A stretch of 64,000 nucleotides of DNA from Cercis canadensis (GCA_003255065.1 QAOA01003657.1:464407-528406); one strand, 5' to 3'. Positions 45,258-57,757 are shown, counted from the stretch's first letter. Translations and numbers: made by a program. The notes: a model not told the origin generated them from the sequence alone.

Positions 45258-45556
45258 TGCAGAGGGCAGTAATCTAGGTGCTGAATGTCAATCTCTGTAA
45301 ACTGAATCTCCTCATGAACACCAGCTACTGCCAGCTCTGGGGAACCAGAGTCATCATCACGTAAGAAGATGGAGATCTCAGCATAAATAGCACAGTTAGA
45401 ATCACCGTCACAATTAGTACAAGATTGGCACTGAATAGAATCATCAAAACTAGCCAAATCAGGTAAATCACCACACAAATGACGGTAGACATCCTCAACT
45501 AAATCATCAATCACATCAATGTGAAAAACATAATGCTCATCCATTGGATGCTTCAT
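45239..45556 (-). pseudogene. Cys-rich linker between protease and RT of N2
   Basis: An open stretch of 105 codons lies between protease and reverse transcriptase. Its centre reads CQSCTNCDGDSNCAIYAE (45430-45377), flanked by acidic sequence. N3 keeps the same motif with the last Cys intact (CHSCADCDGDMSCAVCAE). It could bind metal. I know of no named domain for it. Confidence 0.6.
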
Positions 45557-45574
45557 AACATCAAAAATATTGAA

Positions 45575-45898
45575 CTACACAACAGAATCTCCAAACTCCA
45601 TGGATAGAGTTCCCGCATACACATCAATCTTGGTCCGTGCGGTCTTGAGGAATGGTCTGCCCAGAATGAGTGGAGCCTTGCTAGATTGTGACTGTCCCTC
45701 CATCTCCAGAATGTAGAAATTAGTAGGGAAGATCAGCTCATCAACTCTGACCAACACATCTTCAATCAATCCAGCTAGATTAGCACTGCTCCTATTGGCT
45801 AACTGAATCACAACTCCTGTAGCACTCAAGGGTCTAAGCCCGAGGGAACTAAAAACAGACATAGACATGACATTTATAGAAGCAACTAGATCTAGCAT
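45575..45898 (-). pseudogene. Protease of N2
   Basis: The frame starts right at the active site: AMLDLVASINVMSMSVF, with DLVA where DLGA is expected, so the essential Gly after Asp-Leu is Val. It continues with LIEDVLVRVDELIFP and LILGRPFLKTARTKID, as in Athila proteases. The frame joins gag at 45892-45898 by an overlap with shift. Confidence 0.75.
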
Positions 45899-47698
45899 GG
45901 CATGCTCAAACTTGGAATTGCCTTAACACATGAAATTGTTAAAGTTCCTGGATCCTTACATTTCTGGGGTAGAGGCTGAATAAGGGCTGAAACATTTTGA
46001 CTTATGCTAATTCGCTCATTGCCCTTCAGCCACCTCCTCTGGGTGCATAATTCCTTGAGAAATTTGGCATATTTAGGAATCTGCTTGATAGCATCCAGCA
46101 ATGGAATGTTAACTTCCACTTTCCTGAAATTCTCCAGAAGCTCTTTATCCTTTTCAGCCTCATCTGTCTTCTTGGACATAGTAGCTCTCTGTGGAAAGGG
46201 AAGGGCTACTACAGGCATCTTGATCTCAGGTGCAAGGGTGATTGGCTCAGAAACTGCTTTCTATGCCGGTTGGGACTCGCTTGCAGGTTGAGGCTCTGCT
46301 GGGACTTGCAAGGATTTTCTAGACCTTAGTGTGATAGCACTCACATTACTCCCATTTGGATTGGAAATTGTCTGTGAAGGAAGTTTGCCAGAACCCTTGG
46401 ACTGCAACTGACTCACTGATGATACCAATTGCCCAATCTGAGTTTCCAAATTCTGCATGGTGGACTCTGCCCTCTGCTGGAATTGGAGGTTGCTTGTGGC
46501 CATCTGCTTCACCAAATCTTCCAATGAAGGCTCAGGTTTGGATGTTGACGGGCCGGCTGGCTGCATAGGCTGCTGCTAGAATGGTTGCCTAGTTTGCTGA
46601 AACTGGCTCTGCCTAGCTGATTGAAATTGGTTCTGTTGTTGGAATGGTTGTCTATACTGCTGCTGCTGCTGTTGTTGGGAGGACTGCTGTTTTAGGCTGC
46701 AGCATTGCCATATCTGAAATTTGGATGATCTCTCCAACCAGGGTTATAAGTGTTAGAGTATGGATCATATCTAGGCTGCTGTTGTGGTTGGTATTGAGGT
46801 GTACTAGGAAAAATACCTGCTGCAGCTACAGAGGGATCCTGAAATCCATAATCACTATCCTGAAGTGTAGGGCATGCATCTGTGGGATAAGATGGACAAG
46901 CGCAAATGCCACACAAGCTTGCAGGTTAAGGTGTAGATACTTGTTGCCCCACTGCCAACTGCCTCACCAAGGAGGTCAATTCATCAAGTCTATGCTCCAT
47001 TCTTTGTTGGTCAGCCAGTGATACACAAACTTCATTGACTCCCCTAGTGGAAGGAATCATCCTAACACCAAACTGCTGGGAATTCTCAGCCATATTGGAA
47101 ATCAAAGCTCTGGCAGCAGCTGGTGTTTTATCCACTAATGCTCTTCTACTAGCAGAATCAATGTTACTCCTATCCGGAGGTGACAAGCCCTCATAGAAGT
47201 ATTGCATCAAAAGCTGATCACTTATCTGATGATGAAGGCAGCTTGAGCACAGCTTGGTGAATCTTTCCCAATACTTATGCAACGTCTCCCCTGACAGTTG
47301 CCTTATGCCATAAATGTCTTTTCGAATGGCAGCAGTTCTGGATGTAAGGAAGAACTTTGCCAGGAACAGCTTCTTCATGTCACTCCAATTTCTGACTGAA
47401 CCTTGTGACAAGTAAAAGAGCCAATCTTTAGCTGCATCAGCAAGAGAGGAAAGGAATGCTCTCAACTTGATATGCTCTTCAGAGATCCCTTGTGGCCTCA
47501 TTGTGGAACAAACCACATGGAATTTCTTTAGATGTTTATGAGGATCTTCACCAGCAAGACCATGAAACTTTGGCAGCAAGTATATCAATCCATATTTCAA
47601 TTTGAAAGTAGTATCAATTTTAGGATATTGGATCCCTAAAAGTTGATAAGCAACATCAGGGGTAGCCAATTCCTTAATAGTTCTATCTCTAGCTTGCA

Positions 47699-47737
<39 letters not shown>

Positions 47738-48136
47738 NTGGAATTTCTTTAGATGTTTATGAGGATCTTCACCAGCAAGACCATGAAACTTTGGCAGCAA
47801 GTGTATCAATCCATATTTCAATTCGAAAGCAGTATCAATTTTAGGATATTGGATCCTTAAAAGTTGATAAGCAACATCAGGGGTAGCCAATTCCTTAATA
47901 GTTCTATCTCTAGCTTGCATATTATTATTATTATTATTATTTCCAGCCCTATTAGCATTATCAGCTCTATTAGTATCATCAATAGGGTCAGCAACATGAA
48001 TAACAACAAGAGCTCTATTTTCAGCCATGGTCGGTTCTAGATTATCAACTGCTCTAAGTGCTCTAGCAAGTGTATGCAAGGTTCTCTCTAATTCAGGGTC
48101 TACTTCAAGTAATTCAAAAGGAGAAGACCTAGTCAT
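45892..48136 (-). pseudogene. Gag of N2, containing an assembly duplication
   Basis: Starts at ATG 48136 (MTRSSPFELLEVDPELERTL). It has a poly-Asn run from an AAT repeat, then the core LATPDVAYQLL, GLIHLLPKFHGLAGEDPHKH, VCSTMRPQGIS, AAIRKDIYGIRQLSGETLH and LLMQYFYEGLSPPDRS. A knuckle near 46915-46868 reads CGICACPSYPTDAC, with Tyr for His. A Gln-rich region and a coiled coil follow (ESTMQNLETQIGQLVSSV, 46500-46440), then the linker to protease. Bases 47739-47920 duplicate 47518-47699, with an N between, and break the frame. Otherwise gag is nearly open. Confidence 0.85.
47518..47920. repeat. 182 bp direct duplication across an (ATT)n tract and an N
   Basis: Copies 47518-47699 and 47739-47920 are each 182 bases and differ at four positions. 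Between them are an ATT microsatellite (47700-47737) and a single N at 47738. The second copy is followed by the same ATT tract, then unique gag sequence. This looks like two versions of one locus placed in tandem at a contig join. Confidence 0.8.
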
Positions 48137-48795
48137 ACACCATGCATATCAGTGGCTAAATGCCTAAACACACCACAATACACAAAAACACACAAAAATG
48201 ACAAAATTTGACTAAAATAGAAACACACCAAAAGCACAAAACAAAGGCAAAAACACACCAAAATAGCACTAGAAAATGTATCTAAACATTTTTAAAAAAT
48301 TTTCTACCACCACAGCATGAAAGCTGGATGAAAATGGAACTCAAAAATCAAATAGAAAAATCTTAAAAAATTGAAAAAGTGGTCAAAACAGTGGAATTTG
48401 GCTTAAAAATGCACACATCACAGAAATAGCTGTGACTATGAATTGTTGGCCTATTTTCCTTCAACTGACCAAGTTTCAGGTCAATCGGAGCACAAAATTT
48501 TGGTCGGAATAGTACACGCAGAAATCACTAAATTAAGCCAAAATGAAGGGAAAACAAGGGGGAATTGATCCAAATCACCACAATTCACACAATGACAACC
48601 TAAAACATCTAGGGAAACTTCAAAGCAAGAAAAACAATGGGCACTGGCCTCACACAGAATAGAAAAGTTGGCCAAAAAGTAATGGAAAAATGGTCTAAAC
48701 AGTAAAAAGAACACAAACACACACACAAGCAGGGTGAATCAAGGAGAAGTTAAAATTCAGTTTTACTACTAATAATATTGATTCAAAACTAGAGT
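48137..48795 (-). other. Leader of N2
   Basis: Between primer site and gag ATG. No gene; the short frame at 48726-48481 is not supported. Confidence 0.6.
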
Positions 48796-48815
48796 AATCC
48801 CCGGCAACGGCGCCA
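48796..48815 (-). other. Primer-binding site of N2, tRNA-Asp type, canonical
   Basis: The minus strand reads TGGCGCCGTTGCCGGGGATT, five bases after the LTR end, complementary to the 3' end of plant tRNA-Asp as used by Athila-type elements. Confidence 0.9.
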
Positions 48816-48820
48816 AAATT

Positions 48821-50240
48821 TGATGAGCTGCTGAGGCTTCTCAAATTAATGAAAGTTTAAGGTCGGTTTACCTAAGCTACTTGTAGCATAAGGCAACCCT
48901 AAGTCGAACCAAAGGATTATTCTAAGTAGTGAATCATATTAAGAAACATATAAACAGGGGGGTTTTGTTTTGTTCAAGTGATTAACATAAATTAATTATA
49001 AGTGGTAAACTTTAAGGAAAACAACCAATCCAAGTCTAACTGATTCTGATTTTAATCCATCATTGATTTCCAAGAATCCATTCAATGATTAACCTAGTTC
49101 TTGACCTTTAAAACACATCAAGAAGCCTCTCAGTGCTCTATGGATATTCACTGGTTAAGCAACCAGAATTTGGATTAACTAAGACTAAATGAATTAAGCA
49201 CCCATTCAAATCCAATTTAACCTAAGTCCAGAATCCAGCCAAGGTAATTAATCCGTCCAAAAGCTTAGAAATATTAATTAACCTTTAATTTCCTCTTTTA
49301 TCATATGCAATTAAGCAATCAACACATGAAGATCCAAATTCGAATTTAAGCAATTCAAATAGAATAGTTCAGAGGAAGCAAAGAAGTAGATTAACCATTA
49401 AATGAACAGCAATCAAAGTATAATCTCAGAATCAATAATCAGAACAGCAAAAACCTGTATTGATTTGAGTATTTAGCCCTCCATGAACAAGAGAAGCCAA
49501 GTTCTTACAAAATATCTAGAGAGAAAACTTAAAGACTGAGAAAACTTGAAAAGCTGTCTAAAATATCCTAAGTGTCTAATACTGATTTCGGCTGCCTCCT
49601 CTTGAACATATAGACCTACAAAAATGCATGCACACCCAAATTTCCCTTAGGTTACACTTATTCCCATGAGCCTTAGCTTTCATTGGGCTTTGGTTTGGGC
49701 TCAATTGGACTTGTGATGAAGAAGTTAGGCCCATTTAAGTGCCAACAGGTCTCTGGAACCATCAGCCAACTTCGACATAAAATAAGACCATCTAAACTAT
49801 ACAATTTTGTTAACTGATCTTCATAACAATTGAAGATCTGTGTATTATATTTCCAATGGGACCAGTTTCAAGTCCATATGACATCTACAGCTCAAGTTAT
49901 GGCACAAACACTTCATGTGGGTCAGGATCCTACGACAACATGTCTTCTCTACATATGACCTTCTGGACTTCTGAATTGGCTTTGGAGCCCTGAATGAAAG
50001 TTGTAGATAATTCTCTCAGCTTTCCTACAAGGTATGACTTGAAATTTTTAGACATTCATAACTAAAGATATGCATGAAACACAGAGACAACATAAAATGC
50101 TCAGTATTGCTGAAAAATGCAATTAGGCACAATTGGATCCAAACTCATGAAATGAGGCCCAAGCCCAATCAAATAGGCCCAAAAGAGGTTTAAGAAGCTA
50201 AATATGAGGGTTAACTACTATATAAAAAGTGTGATTATCA
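48821..50240 (-). repeat. 5' LTR of N2 (1420 bp)
   Basis: TGATGAGCTGCTGAGG..GTGATTATCA on the plus strand, near-identical to 39409-40839 apart from scattered substitutions and a small deletion near 49950. Confidence 0.9.
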
Positions 50241-50245
50241 TGGTG

Positions 50246-51651
50246 TCATTGGGTAAAGAACCTTGAGGCCTCTCTGTCAATTGCCTTGCTATTTGCCCCA
50301 CCTGAGTCTCTAAATTCTTGATGGATGGATCTTGATTTCTAAACCCACTCCTTGTTTCATCCATAAAAGTTGTTGTTTTCTGAATGAAAGCTGAGGTTTG
50401 GGTTGTAAACTTCTCTAGTGCACTCTCCAAAGAAGAAATCTTCTCATTAGGTTAAGGTTGTGAAACAAAACCTTGAGGAGGTTGTTGTGGTGCTTGATGT
50501 GAGAAATTAGGTTTGTGAGGAGCTCCTTGATTGCCTTGATTACCCCAAGAGAAATTAGGGTGATTCCGCCACCCTAGGTTATAAGTAGGAGCATAGGGGT
50601 TATTTTAAGGTCATGGAAGGTTACCCATAAATTTAACTTGCTCTTGAGAACAAGAGGAGCCAAACATGTTATCAAGGCACTCCCCATTTGTGTGCTTACC
50701 TGCACAAAAATCACAGACAACTGGAGGATGGTTAACAGCATTAACATTAATAGTTTCAAACTTCTTGGAGAGTTCAGCCACTTGTTGAGTTGATAGCTTA
50801 TTTTGAGCCAAAAGTGCATCTAAAGTCCCTACTTCCATCATGCCCCTCTTAGCCACAGTTCTTTCTCCTTGGCTTTGGTAATCAATACAAGCCATCATTT
50901 CAAATAACTCCCATGCTTGCTTTGGAGTCATATGATTCAAAGCCCCACCAGTTCCAACATCCACCATAGATCTAGTGTGAGGTAGCATCCCATTATAGAA
51001 ACTTTGAACTTGGATCCAGAAATCAAAGGAATGATGAGAGCATCACCTTAAGACATCATTATAATGCTCTCAAGCTTCATTCAAGGACTCTCCCTCTTGT
51101 TGATGGAATGAAGTGATCTCAGTTCTCAGTCTAGCTGATTTTGATGGAGGAAAATACCTAGTGAGAAATTTTTGCACCAAATTTGACCAAGTAGTAATAC
51201 TCCCTCTAGGTTGAGAGTCTAACCAGCTCTTTGCCTTATCACGCATAGAAAATAGGAAGAGTCTAAGTCAAATAGCATCATCACTAACCCCATTCAGCTT
51301 CACAGTATCACAAATTTGCAGAAAATTTGCTATATGTGCATTGGGATCATTTAGTGCATGCCCACTGAATTGATTGTGCTGTACTAGTTGAAGCAAGGTT
51401 GGCTTAAGTTCAAAATTTGTGGCTAGAATAGGTGGTCTAGTAATACTCTCCCCACATCCCTCAACTGTTGGTATGGAATAGTCCATAAGAGTTCTAGGTG
51501 GAAGGTTATGTGCCACCCTATTCTGATTCGGGTCTGCCATGATTATAGATTGTGCTTGTCTTGTTTCTCTAATTTGCTTACGAAGCCTTCGAGCTGTCTT
51601 TTCAATCTCAGGATAAAAAAGCAAAGAACTAGAATCAAGAGTACCTCGCAT
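50246..51651 (-). pseudogene. Gag of N1
   Basis: Starts at ATG 51651 (MRGTLDSSSLLFYP). It contains ANF-type gag core phrases (ATNFELKPTLLQLVQ, DPNAHIANFLQICDTVKLN), a knuckle-like motif CDFCAGKHTNGECL (CX2CX3HX4C, near 50725-50680) and a coiled coil with QTSAFIQKTTTFMDETRSGF and NLETQVGQIARQL (50400-50280). Stops lie near 51268 and 51080. N2 cuts it at 50245, and the following linker and protease are at 39403. Confidence 0.85.
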
Positions 51652-51779
51652 ACACCAAAATTCAATGTAAGACTAGCAGTTTAGAGAAATAGAAATCAAC
51701 AAATAGCAAACTATTCGAATCAGGTTAACTAACAGAAAATTAAAAATCCAAACAAGGACCCTATTGGTTATACACCGTC

Positions 51780-51799
51780 GATCCTCGGCAATGGCACCA
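51780..51799 (-). other. Primer-binding site of N1, tRNA-Asp type (mutated)
   Basis: The minus strand reads TGGTGCCATTGCCGAGGATC, differing from the canonical N2 site by C to T and G to A changes. Confidence 0.8.
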
Positions 51800-51805
51800 A
51801 AAACT

Positions 51806-53209
51806 TGATGTGATTTCTAAAGCAAGTGTACTAGGTCACACAAGTAGTAAAAAGATGAGTTAAGTATTGTCCTCAGGGATCAATGCTAGCAACTACAAAT
51901 TTCGCCAATAATGATTATATTTGGAAAGATCAATAATTTGGATCGAAGAAAGCTTTAAAAATGTGAATGCAAACGATTGATTAATTAAAGCTGAATAGTA
52001 AAGCAAAAGCAACTTAATAGCAATTAAACTAAAAGATTAACGATGAATAAAAGAAGGCTAGGGATTGATTTTGCTCGATTTTGATTTCGGTTATTGCATA
52101 GACAAAATAACATTTGAATCACTAAGGAATAAATTATTCTAGATACAAATCCTTTGTTGTTGGCCAATTTTCCTAATTTGATTGATCCTAATCCCTAGGA
52201 GAAACAATCCTCCCTATCCCAATTAATTGCCCAATTCCTTGATTCAATTAACTTGTCTAGGTGATTAAGCCCTAAGGAAATTAATTCAAGACCACATAAA
52301 TTCAGTTATCTATTCCTAGATTAACCTGATTTATGGTAGAGATTACAAGAGCATACTCATATCTTACTATCCCTAGCATCAATATGAGCCAATAAATTAT
52401 TCAAATGGTGGCCAAACATTCAAATGCATTAAGAACGGTAAAATCTACTCCAACAAATAGATTTGCATTAAAATAAAATTATTCAGCAGTAAAGCTTCAT
52501 AAAAAACTGAGCTACATCAATCCCCTAACTAAAAGGGTTTAGCTACTCATAGTCATCAAAGAAAAACATAGAAATAGAGTTCATCATGAGAGAAAAGAAT
52601 AAAAACTAGATGAAATCTGAGTCCCAATCATCACCGATCGTGCTCTGGCTCTTTCCTATTGCTCCTCGACGACTCCTTCCTCTCTTCCTTCTCTATATCG
52701 TTCTCCCTATTTTAAACATTAGGTTAGAACTTAAAACACTCAACAAAATAGTATAGCTGAGTGTGTGCCAGTGCTGGGCGCTACGAACCCAGCGCTGAGC
52801 GCTGGCTTAATGACAACGTGTGTTGCATTCTGGAGGCTTGGAGCTGGGCGTTGATGAACGAGCGTTGAGCATTGGGCTACTGGGAGAAATTGCTACCTTT
52901 GGACCTCTGGCGCTTAGTGTTGCGTAACTAGCACTGGGCGCTGGCACTTCAATGCCTTTCTCCAACTTGATTCTTCATGTTGAGCCTATAACTTCAATCT
53001 CTTAATGCTCTAACCTATAAAAACAATCAAAGGGGAATATGAATGAACTAAAACATGCTAGAAAATTGAATACAACTAAAATATTGACAGCTAACTAAGT
53101 CTACTAAATAACAAGATAAAAATGGCACACATTCATGCAAAACTAACTTAAAAACTAGCTAAATTAAGCATAATTGGAGCTGTAATAATTCTATTTCATA
53201 GAATTATCA
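51806..53209 (-). repeat. 5' LTR of N1 (1404 bp)
   Basis: Plus-strand ends TGATGTGATTTCTAAAGC and ..CATAGAATTATCA, followed by AGAAA. Its word array (52755-52950) has at least one more AGCGCT-type unit than the other LTR (GTGCTGGGCGCTACG before CCAGCGCTGAGCGCTGG). Confidence 0.9.
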
Positions 53210-53214
53210 AGAAA

Positions 53215-54078
53215 CCATGAGAGACCCATAGCTCCACGGGAAGACATGAAGGCTATCATGAGAAAAAGGTTCATCCCAAGGCATTATTACTGGGACCATT
53301 TTCAAAAGCTACAAGGGTTGACTCAAGGTTCTAAGAGTGTAGAAGACTACCACAAGGAGATGGAAGTTGATATGATAAGAGTTGACATAGAGGAAGATCG
53401 TAAGGCTATTATGGCAAGGTTCCTACATGGGTTGAATAGAGATATAGCTAATGTGGTGGAACTACAACACTATGTGGAGTTAGAGGATATGTTGCATGTG
53501 GCTATGAAAGAAGAGAAGCAATTGAGGATCCCTCAAGGTTCACTTCTAGTTCTAGCAAGTTCAATTTGGGTCCATCTTCTCCATGGAAATCAACTTGGAA
53601 CAAGGATGAGAAGGTGAATACTAAGCCTAGAACTGAGCCCTTCAAGCCACACAAGGATGGAGGCAACACTTCCAAGGACAAAGCAGAAGCACAACCTTCA
53701 AGGAATAGAGACATCAAGTGCTTCAAGTGTTTGGGATGGGGGCACATTGCTTCCCAATGCCCAAACAAGAGGGTAATGCTTCTCAAGGGAGAAGGCGAGG
53801 TGGAAACCGAATATGAGTCGGAAGAAGAGTCCATGCCACTCCTAGAAGAAGATGATAAAGACATTGAGTACCCAATAGAAGGAGATTTGCTTGTGATAAA
53901 GAGAGCTCTTAGTGCCCAAGCTAAGGAGGAAGGAGAGCTCCAAAGGAACAACATCTTCCACACAAGGTGCCATGTCAATGGTAAGGTTTGTAGTGTGATA
54001 ATTGATGGTGGTAGTTGTACAAATGAAGCTAGTACTACTTTAGTGGATAAGCTAAACCTACCTAACTTAAAGCATCCT
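53215..54078 (+). pseudogene. Gag C-terminus and protease of O
   Basis: Continues from 23100: DMKAIMRKRFIPRHYYWDHF, LTQGSKSVEDYHKEM and ARFLHGLNRDIANVVELQHY, then after a shift near 53560 the zinc knuckle CFKCLGWGHIASQC (53721-53762, all ligands present). The protease site is VIIDGGSCTNEAS (near 53996), with DGG where DSG is usual. The frame runs open to KHP at 54078, where S1 begins. The continuation after S1 is at 55514. Confidence 0.85.
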
Positions 54079-55508
54079 TGATAATCACACTTTTTATACA
54101 GTAGTTAACCCTTATATTTAGCTTCTTAGACCTCTTTTGGGCCTATTTGATTGGGCTTGGGCCTCATTTCATGAGTTTGGATCCAATTGTGCCTAATTGT
54201 ATTTTTTAGCAATATTGAGCATTTTATGCTATCTCTGTGTTTCATGCATATCTTTAGTTCTTGATGTCTAACAATTTCGAGTCATACCTTGTAGGAAAGC
54301 TGAGAGAATTATCTACAACTTTCATTCAGGGATCCAAAGCCAATTCGAATGTCCAGAAGGTCATATGCAGCCTGGAAGCCAGAGAAGACATGCTGTCGCA
54401 GGATCCTGACCCACATACAATGTTTGGATCATAACTTGAGTTGTAGATGTCATATGGACTTGAAACTGGTCCCATTGGAAAGCTAAGACACAGACTTCAA
54501 TTTTTATGAATACCTGTTAACAAAATTGTATAGTTTAGATGGTCTTATTTCCTGTCGAAGTTGGCTCATGGTTCCAGAGACCTGTTGGCACTTAAATGGG
54601 CTTAACTTCTTCATCACAAGTCCAATTGAGCCCAAACCAAAGCCCAATGAAAGCTAAGGCCCATGGGAATAAGTGTGACATAAGGGAAATTTGGGTGTGC
54701 ATGTATTTTTGTAAGTCTATATGTTCAAGAGGAGGTAGCCAAAATCAGTATTAGACACTTAGGATATTTTAGATAGCTTTTCAAGTTTTCTTAGTCTTTA
54801 AGTTTTCTCTTTAGATATTTTGTAAGAACTTTGCTTCTCTTGTTCATGGAGGGCTAAATACTCAAATCAATCCAGGTTTTGGCTGTTCTGATTATTGATT
54901 CTAAGATTATGCTTTGATTGCTTTTCATTTAATGGTTAATCTACTTCTTTGCTTCCTCTGAACTATTCTGTTTGAATTGCTTAAATTCGAATTTGGATCT
55001 TCATGTGTTGATTGCTTAATTGCATGTGATAAAAAAAGAACTTAAAGGTTAATTAATGTTTCTAAGCTTTTGGACGGATTAATTACCTTGGCTGGATTCT
55101 GGACTTAGGTTAAACTGGATTTGAATTGGTGCTTAATTCATTTAGTCTTAGTTGATCCAAATTCTGGTTGCTTAACCAGTGGATATCCATAGAGCACTGA
55201 GAGGCTTCTTGATGTGTTTCAAAGGCCAAGAACTAGGTTAATCATTGAATGGATTCTTGAAAATCAAGGATGGATTAAAATCAGAATCAGTTAGACTTGG
55301 ATTGGTTGTTTTCCTTAAAGTTTACCACTTATAATTAATTTCTGTTAATTACTTGAACAAAACAAACCCCCTTGTTTATATGTTTCTTAATATGATTCAC
55401 TACTTAGAATAATCCTTTGGTTCGACTTAGGGTTGCCTTATGTTACAAGTAGCTTAGGTAAACCGACCTTAAACTTTCATTAATTTGAGGAGCCTCGGCA
55501 GCTCACCA
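54079..55508 (+). mobile_element. Solo LTR S1 (1430 bp) of the N2/N3 family, in O
   Basis: TGATAATCACACTTTTTATA..GGCAGCTCACCA between two copies of ATCCT (54074-54078 and 55509-55513). No interior. It matches the N2 LTR in reverse orientation and the N3 LTRs in the same orientation. The flanking O frame becomes continuous if the LTR and one target copy are disregarded, so the event was clean insertion then LTR-LTR recombination. Confidence 0.95.
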
Positions 55509-55513
55509 ATCCT

Positions 55514-57757
55514 AGACCCTATAAATTGCAATGGTTGAATGATTGTGGAGAAATTAGGGTAACTAGGCAAGTATTAGTCTCATTTGCTATTAGTAGATAC
55601 AAGGATGAACTTTTATGTGATGTTGTACCAATGCATGCGGGACATATACTTTTGGGGAGGCCTTGGCAATTTGATAGGTGTGTTACTCATAATGGGTACA
55701 CGAATAGGTATTCTTTTACCATGAACAAGCAACCTATTAACTTTGTTCCTTTATCCTCAAAGCAAGTGTTTCTAGATCAAGATAGGTTAAAGAAAGAGGG
55801 TGAGGAATCAAGAGAGGTTGAGAAGTGTAAAGTAAAAGAGGTAGAGAGTACAAAAGAGGCCGCAAGCCCAAGTGGAGTGAAAAGAAATGAGAGGCCAAGA
55901 AAAAAGAGAGCCTTAAGAGAAAAGAGAAGCAATGCTTGAGTGTTTATGCAAAAGGGAGTGAGGTGAAGAGAGCTTATTTTTCAAGGCAGCCCATGTTTGT
56001 ACTTCTGTACAAGGAGGCTTGTCTTAGTGCTAACACCCTTGACTCTTCTTTTCCTAGTGGTGTTGTGTCTCTTTTACAGGATTTTGAGGACGTTTTTCCC
56101 GATGATGGTCCAAGTGGATTATCTCCAATGCGTGGGATTGAACATCAAATTGACTTCATTCCCAGAGCCGCTATTCCAAATAGGCCGACTTATAGGAGCA
56201 ACCTGGAGGTGACCAAGGAGCTTCAAAGGCAAGTAGGAGTACTCATAGCCAAGGGTCATGTGAGAGAGAGTATGAGTTCATGCGTAGTGCCGGTGCTTCT
56301 AGTTCCTAAGAAGGATGGAACATGGCGAATGTGTGTTGATTGTCGAGCCATCAACAAAATCACTGTAAAGTATCGCCATCATATTCCTAGACTAGAAAAT
56401 ATGTTAGATGAATTGCATGGTTCTTGTGTGTTCTCTAAGATACATCTTAAGAGTGGATACCATCAAATTAGGATGAAATAAGGTGATGAATGAAAAACTG
56501 CTTTTAAAACTAAATATGATTTTTATGAATGGTTAGTTATGTCTATTGGTTTGACTAATGCCCCTAGCACTTTCATGAGATTGATGAATCATTTTTATGC
56601 ACCTTTATTGGTCAGTTTGTTGTTGTCTACTTTGATGATATCTTGATCTATATAGTAAGGATTTGAATGAACACCTTAGTCATTTGCATGATGTGCTAAG
56701 TGTGTTAAGAAAAGAGAAATTGTATGCTAACTTGAAGAAATGTTCCTTTTGCACTAGTCAAGTTATGTTTCTTGGGTATATTGTGAGTGCTAGAGGAATA
56801 AAGGTTGATGAAGAAAATGTGAAGGCTATAAAATAATGGCCAATGCCTAAGAGTGTTAGTGAAGTGAGAAGTTTCCATGGGTTGGCTAGTTTCTATAGGA
56901 GATTTGTAAAGGATTTTTGCACCTTAGCCGCACCTTTAACTGAAGTTATTAAGAAAAATGTAGGTTTTAAATGGGGATAGAAGCAAGAAAAGGCCTTTAA
57001 TCTCATTAAGGAGAAATTAGTTAGTGCACCTTTGCTTGCTTTGCCTAACTTCTCTAAAGCTTTCGAGATTGAGTGTGATGCCTCAGGTATTGGCATTGAA
57101 GTGGTGTTGATGCAAGAAAGGCGACCTCTTGCACATTTTAGTGAAAAGCTTAGAGGAGCCACCTTGAACTACTCCACCTACGACAATGAGATGTATGCTT
57201 TGGTGAGGGTTTTGGAAACTTGGCAGCACTACCTACTTCCATATGAATTTGTGATTCATACTGATCATGGGTCCTTGAAGCATTTGAGAGGGCAGGGCAA
57301 GTTGCACAAGCGGCACACCAAATGGGCTGAGTTTATTGAACATTTTCCTTGCATAATCAAGTACAAGCAAGGTAAGGAAAACATGGTTGCCGATGCTTTG
57401 TCGTGAAGGTATACTCTTTTCTCTACTCCTGATGCCAAGTTATTAGGATTTGAGTTTGTTAAGGGAATGTATCATGATGATCCTGATTTCTCTACTATTT
57501 TTATTGCTTGTGAAAAGGGTGCATATGATAAAGTCTATTTGCATGAGGGATACCTGTTTAGGGAGAGTAAGTTGTGTGTGCCTAGAGGGTCTATGCATGA
57601 ATTGTTAGTTAGAGAGGCACATGGTGGAGGTTCAATGAGACACTTTGGTTTTAAAAAGACTCTAGACATGTTGCATGAACATTTTTTTTTGGCCTAAAAT
57701 AAGAGGCAATGTTGAAAATTTATGTGCTAAGTGTATATCACATGCAAGCATGCTAAG
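55514..57757 (+). pseudogene. Pol of O: protease tail, reverse transcriptase, RNase H, start of integrase
   Basis: RPYKLQWLNDCGEIRVTRQV and HAGHILLGRPWQFDR end the protease. A basic spacer follows. Reverse transcriptase has FEDVFPDDGPSGLSPMRG, VLLVPKKDGTWRMCVDCRA and motif A FSKIHLKSGYHQIRMK, where the catalytic Asp is His. A stop follows at 56481. Motif C YFDD is at 56628-56639. RNase H (57032-57406) has [35 protein letters not shown] and [12 protein letters not shown]. The integrase zinc region begins at 57467 (REAHGGGSMRHFGFKKTLD, LCAKC) and is cut by S2 at 57757. Dead copy. Confidence 0.85.

Larger units (their letters stand above)
39409..50240 (-). mobile_element. Athila-like Ty3/Gypsy element N2, nearly full gag-pol, inserted in N1
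   Basis: LTRs are 39409-40839 and 48821-50240. TGGTG flanks both ends (39404-39408 and 50241-50245). Orientation is minus, as in N1. Interior order on the minus strand: primer site, leader, gag, protease, linker, reverse transcriptase, RNase H, integrase, 3' untranslated region, polypurine tract. There is no env-like ORF. The two LTRs look very alike, and primer site and polypurine tract are canonical, so it is among the youngest parts of the nest. Confidence 0.9.
23101..53209 (-). mobile_element. Athila-like Ty3/Gypsy element N1, inserted in O gag and itself carrying N2 and N3
   Basis: LTRs are 23101-24484 and 51806-53209. AGAAA flanks the whole (23096-23100 and 53210-53214). The orientation is minus: a primer-binding site of tRNA-Asp type adjoins the right LTR and a polypurine tract adjoins the left. 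Order on the minus strand: gag (51651-50246), N2 insertion, protease, reverse transcriptase, RNase H, integrase (39403-35428), long spacer, env-like ORF (33369-25937, split by N3), 3' untranslated region. Env-like ORF, tRNA-Asp primer site and protein style place it in Athila. Confidence 0.9.

Noticed and set aside
53502..53978. 158-codon Ser/Leu-rich frame on the minus strand
   Set aside because: It is the antisense shadow of the O gag/protease region, whose plus frame carries a zinc knuckle and protease site.
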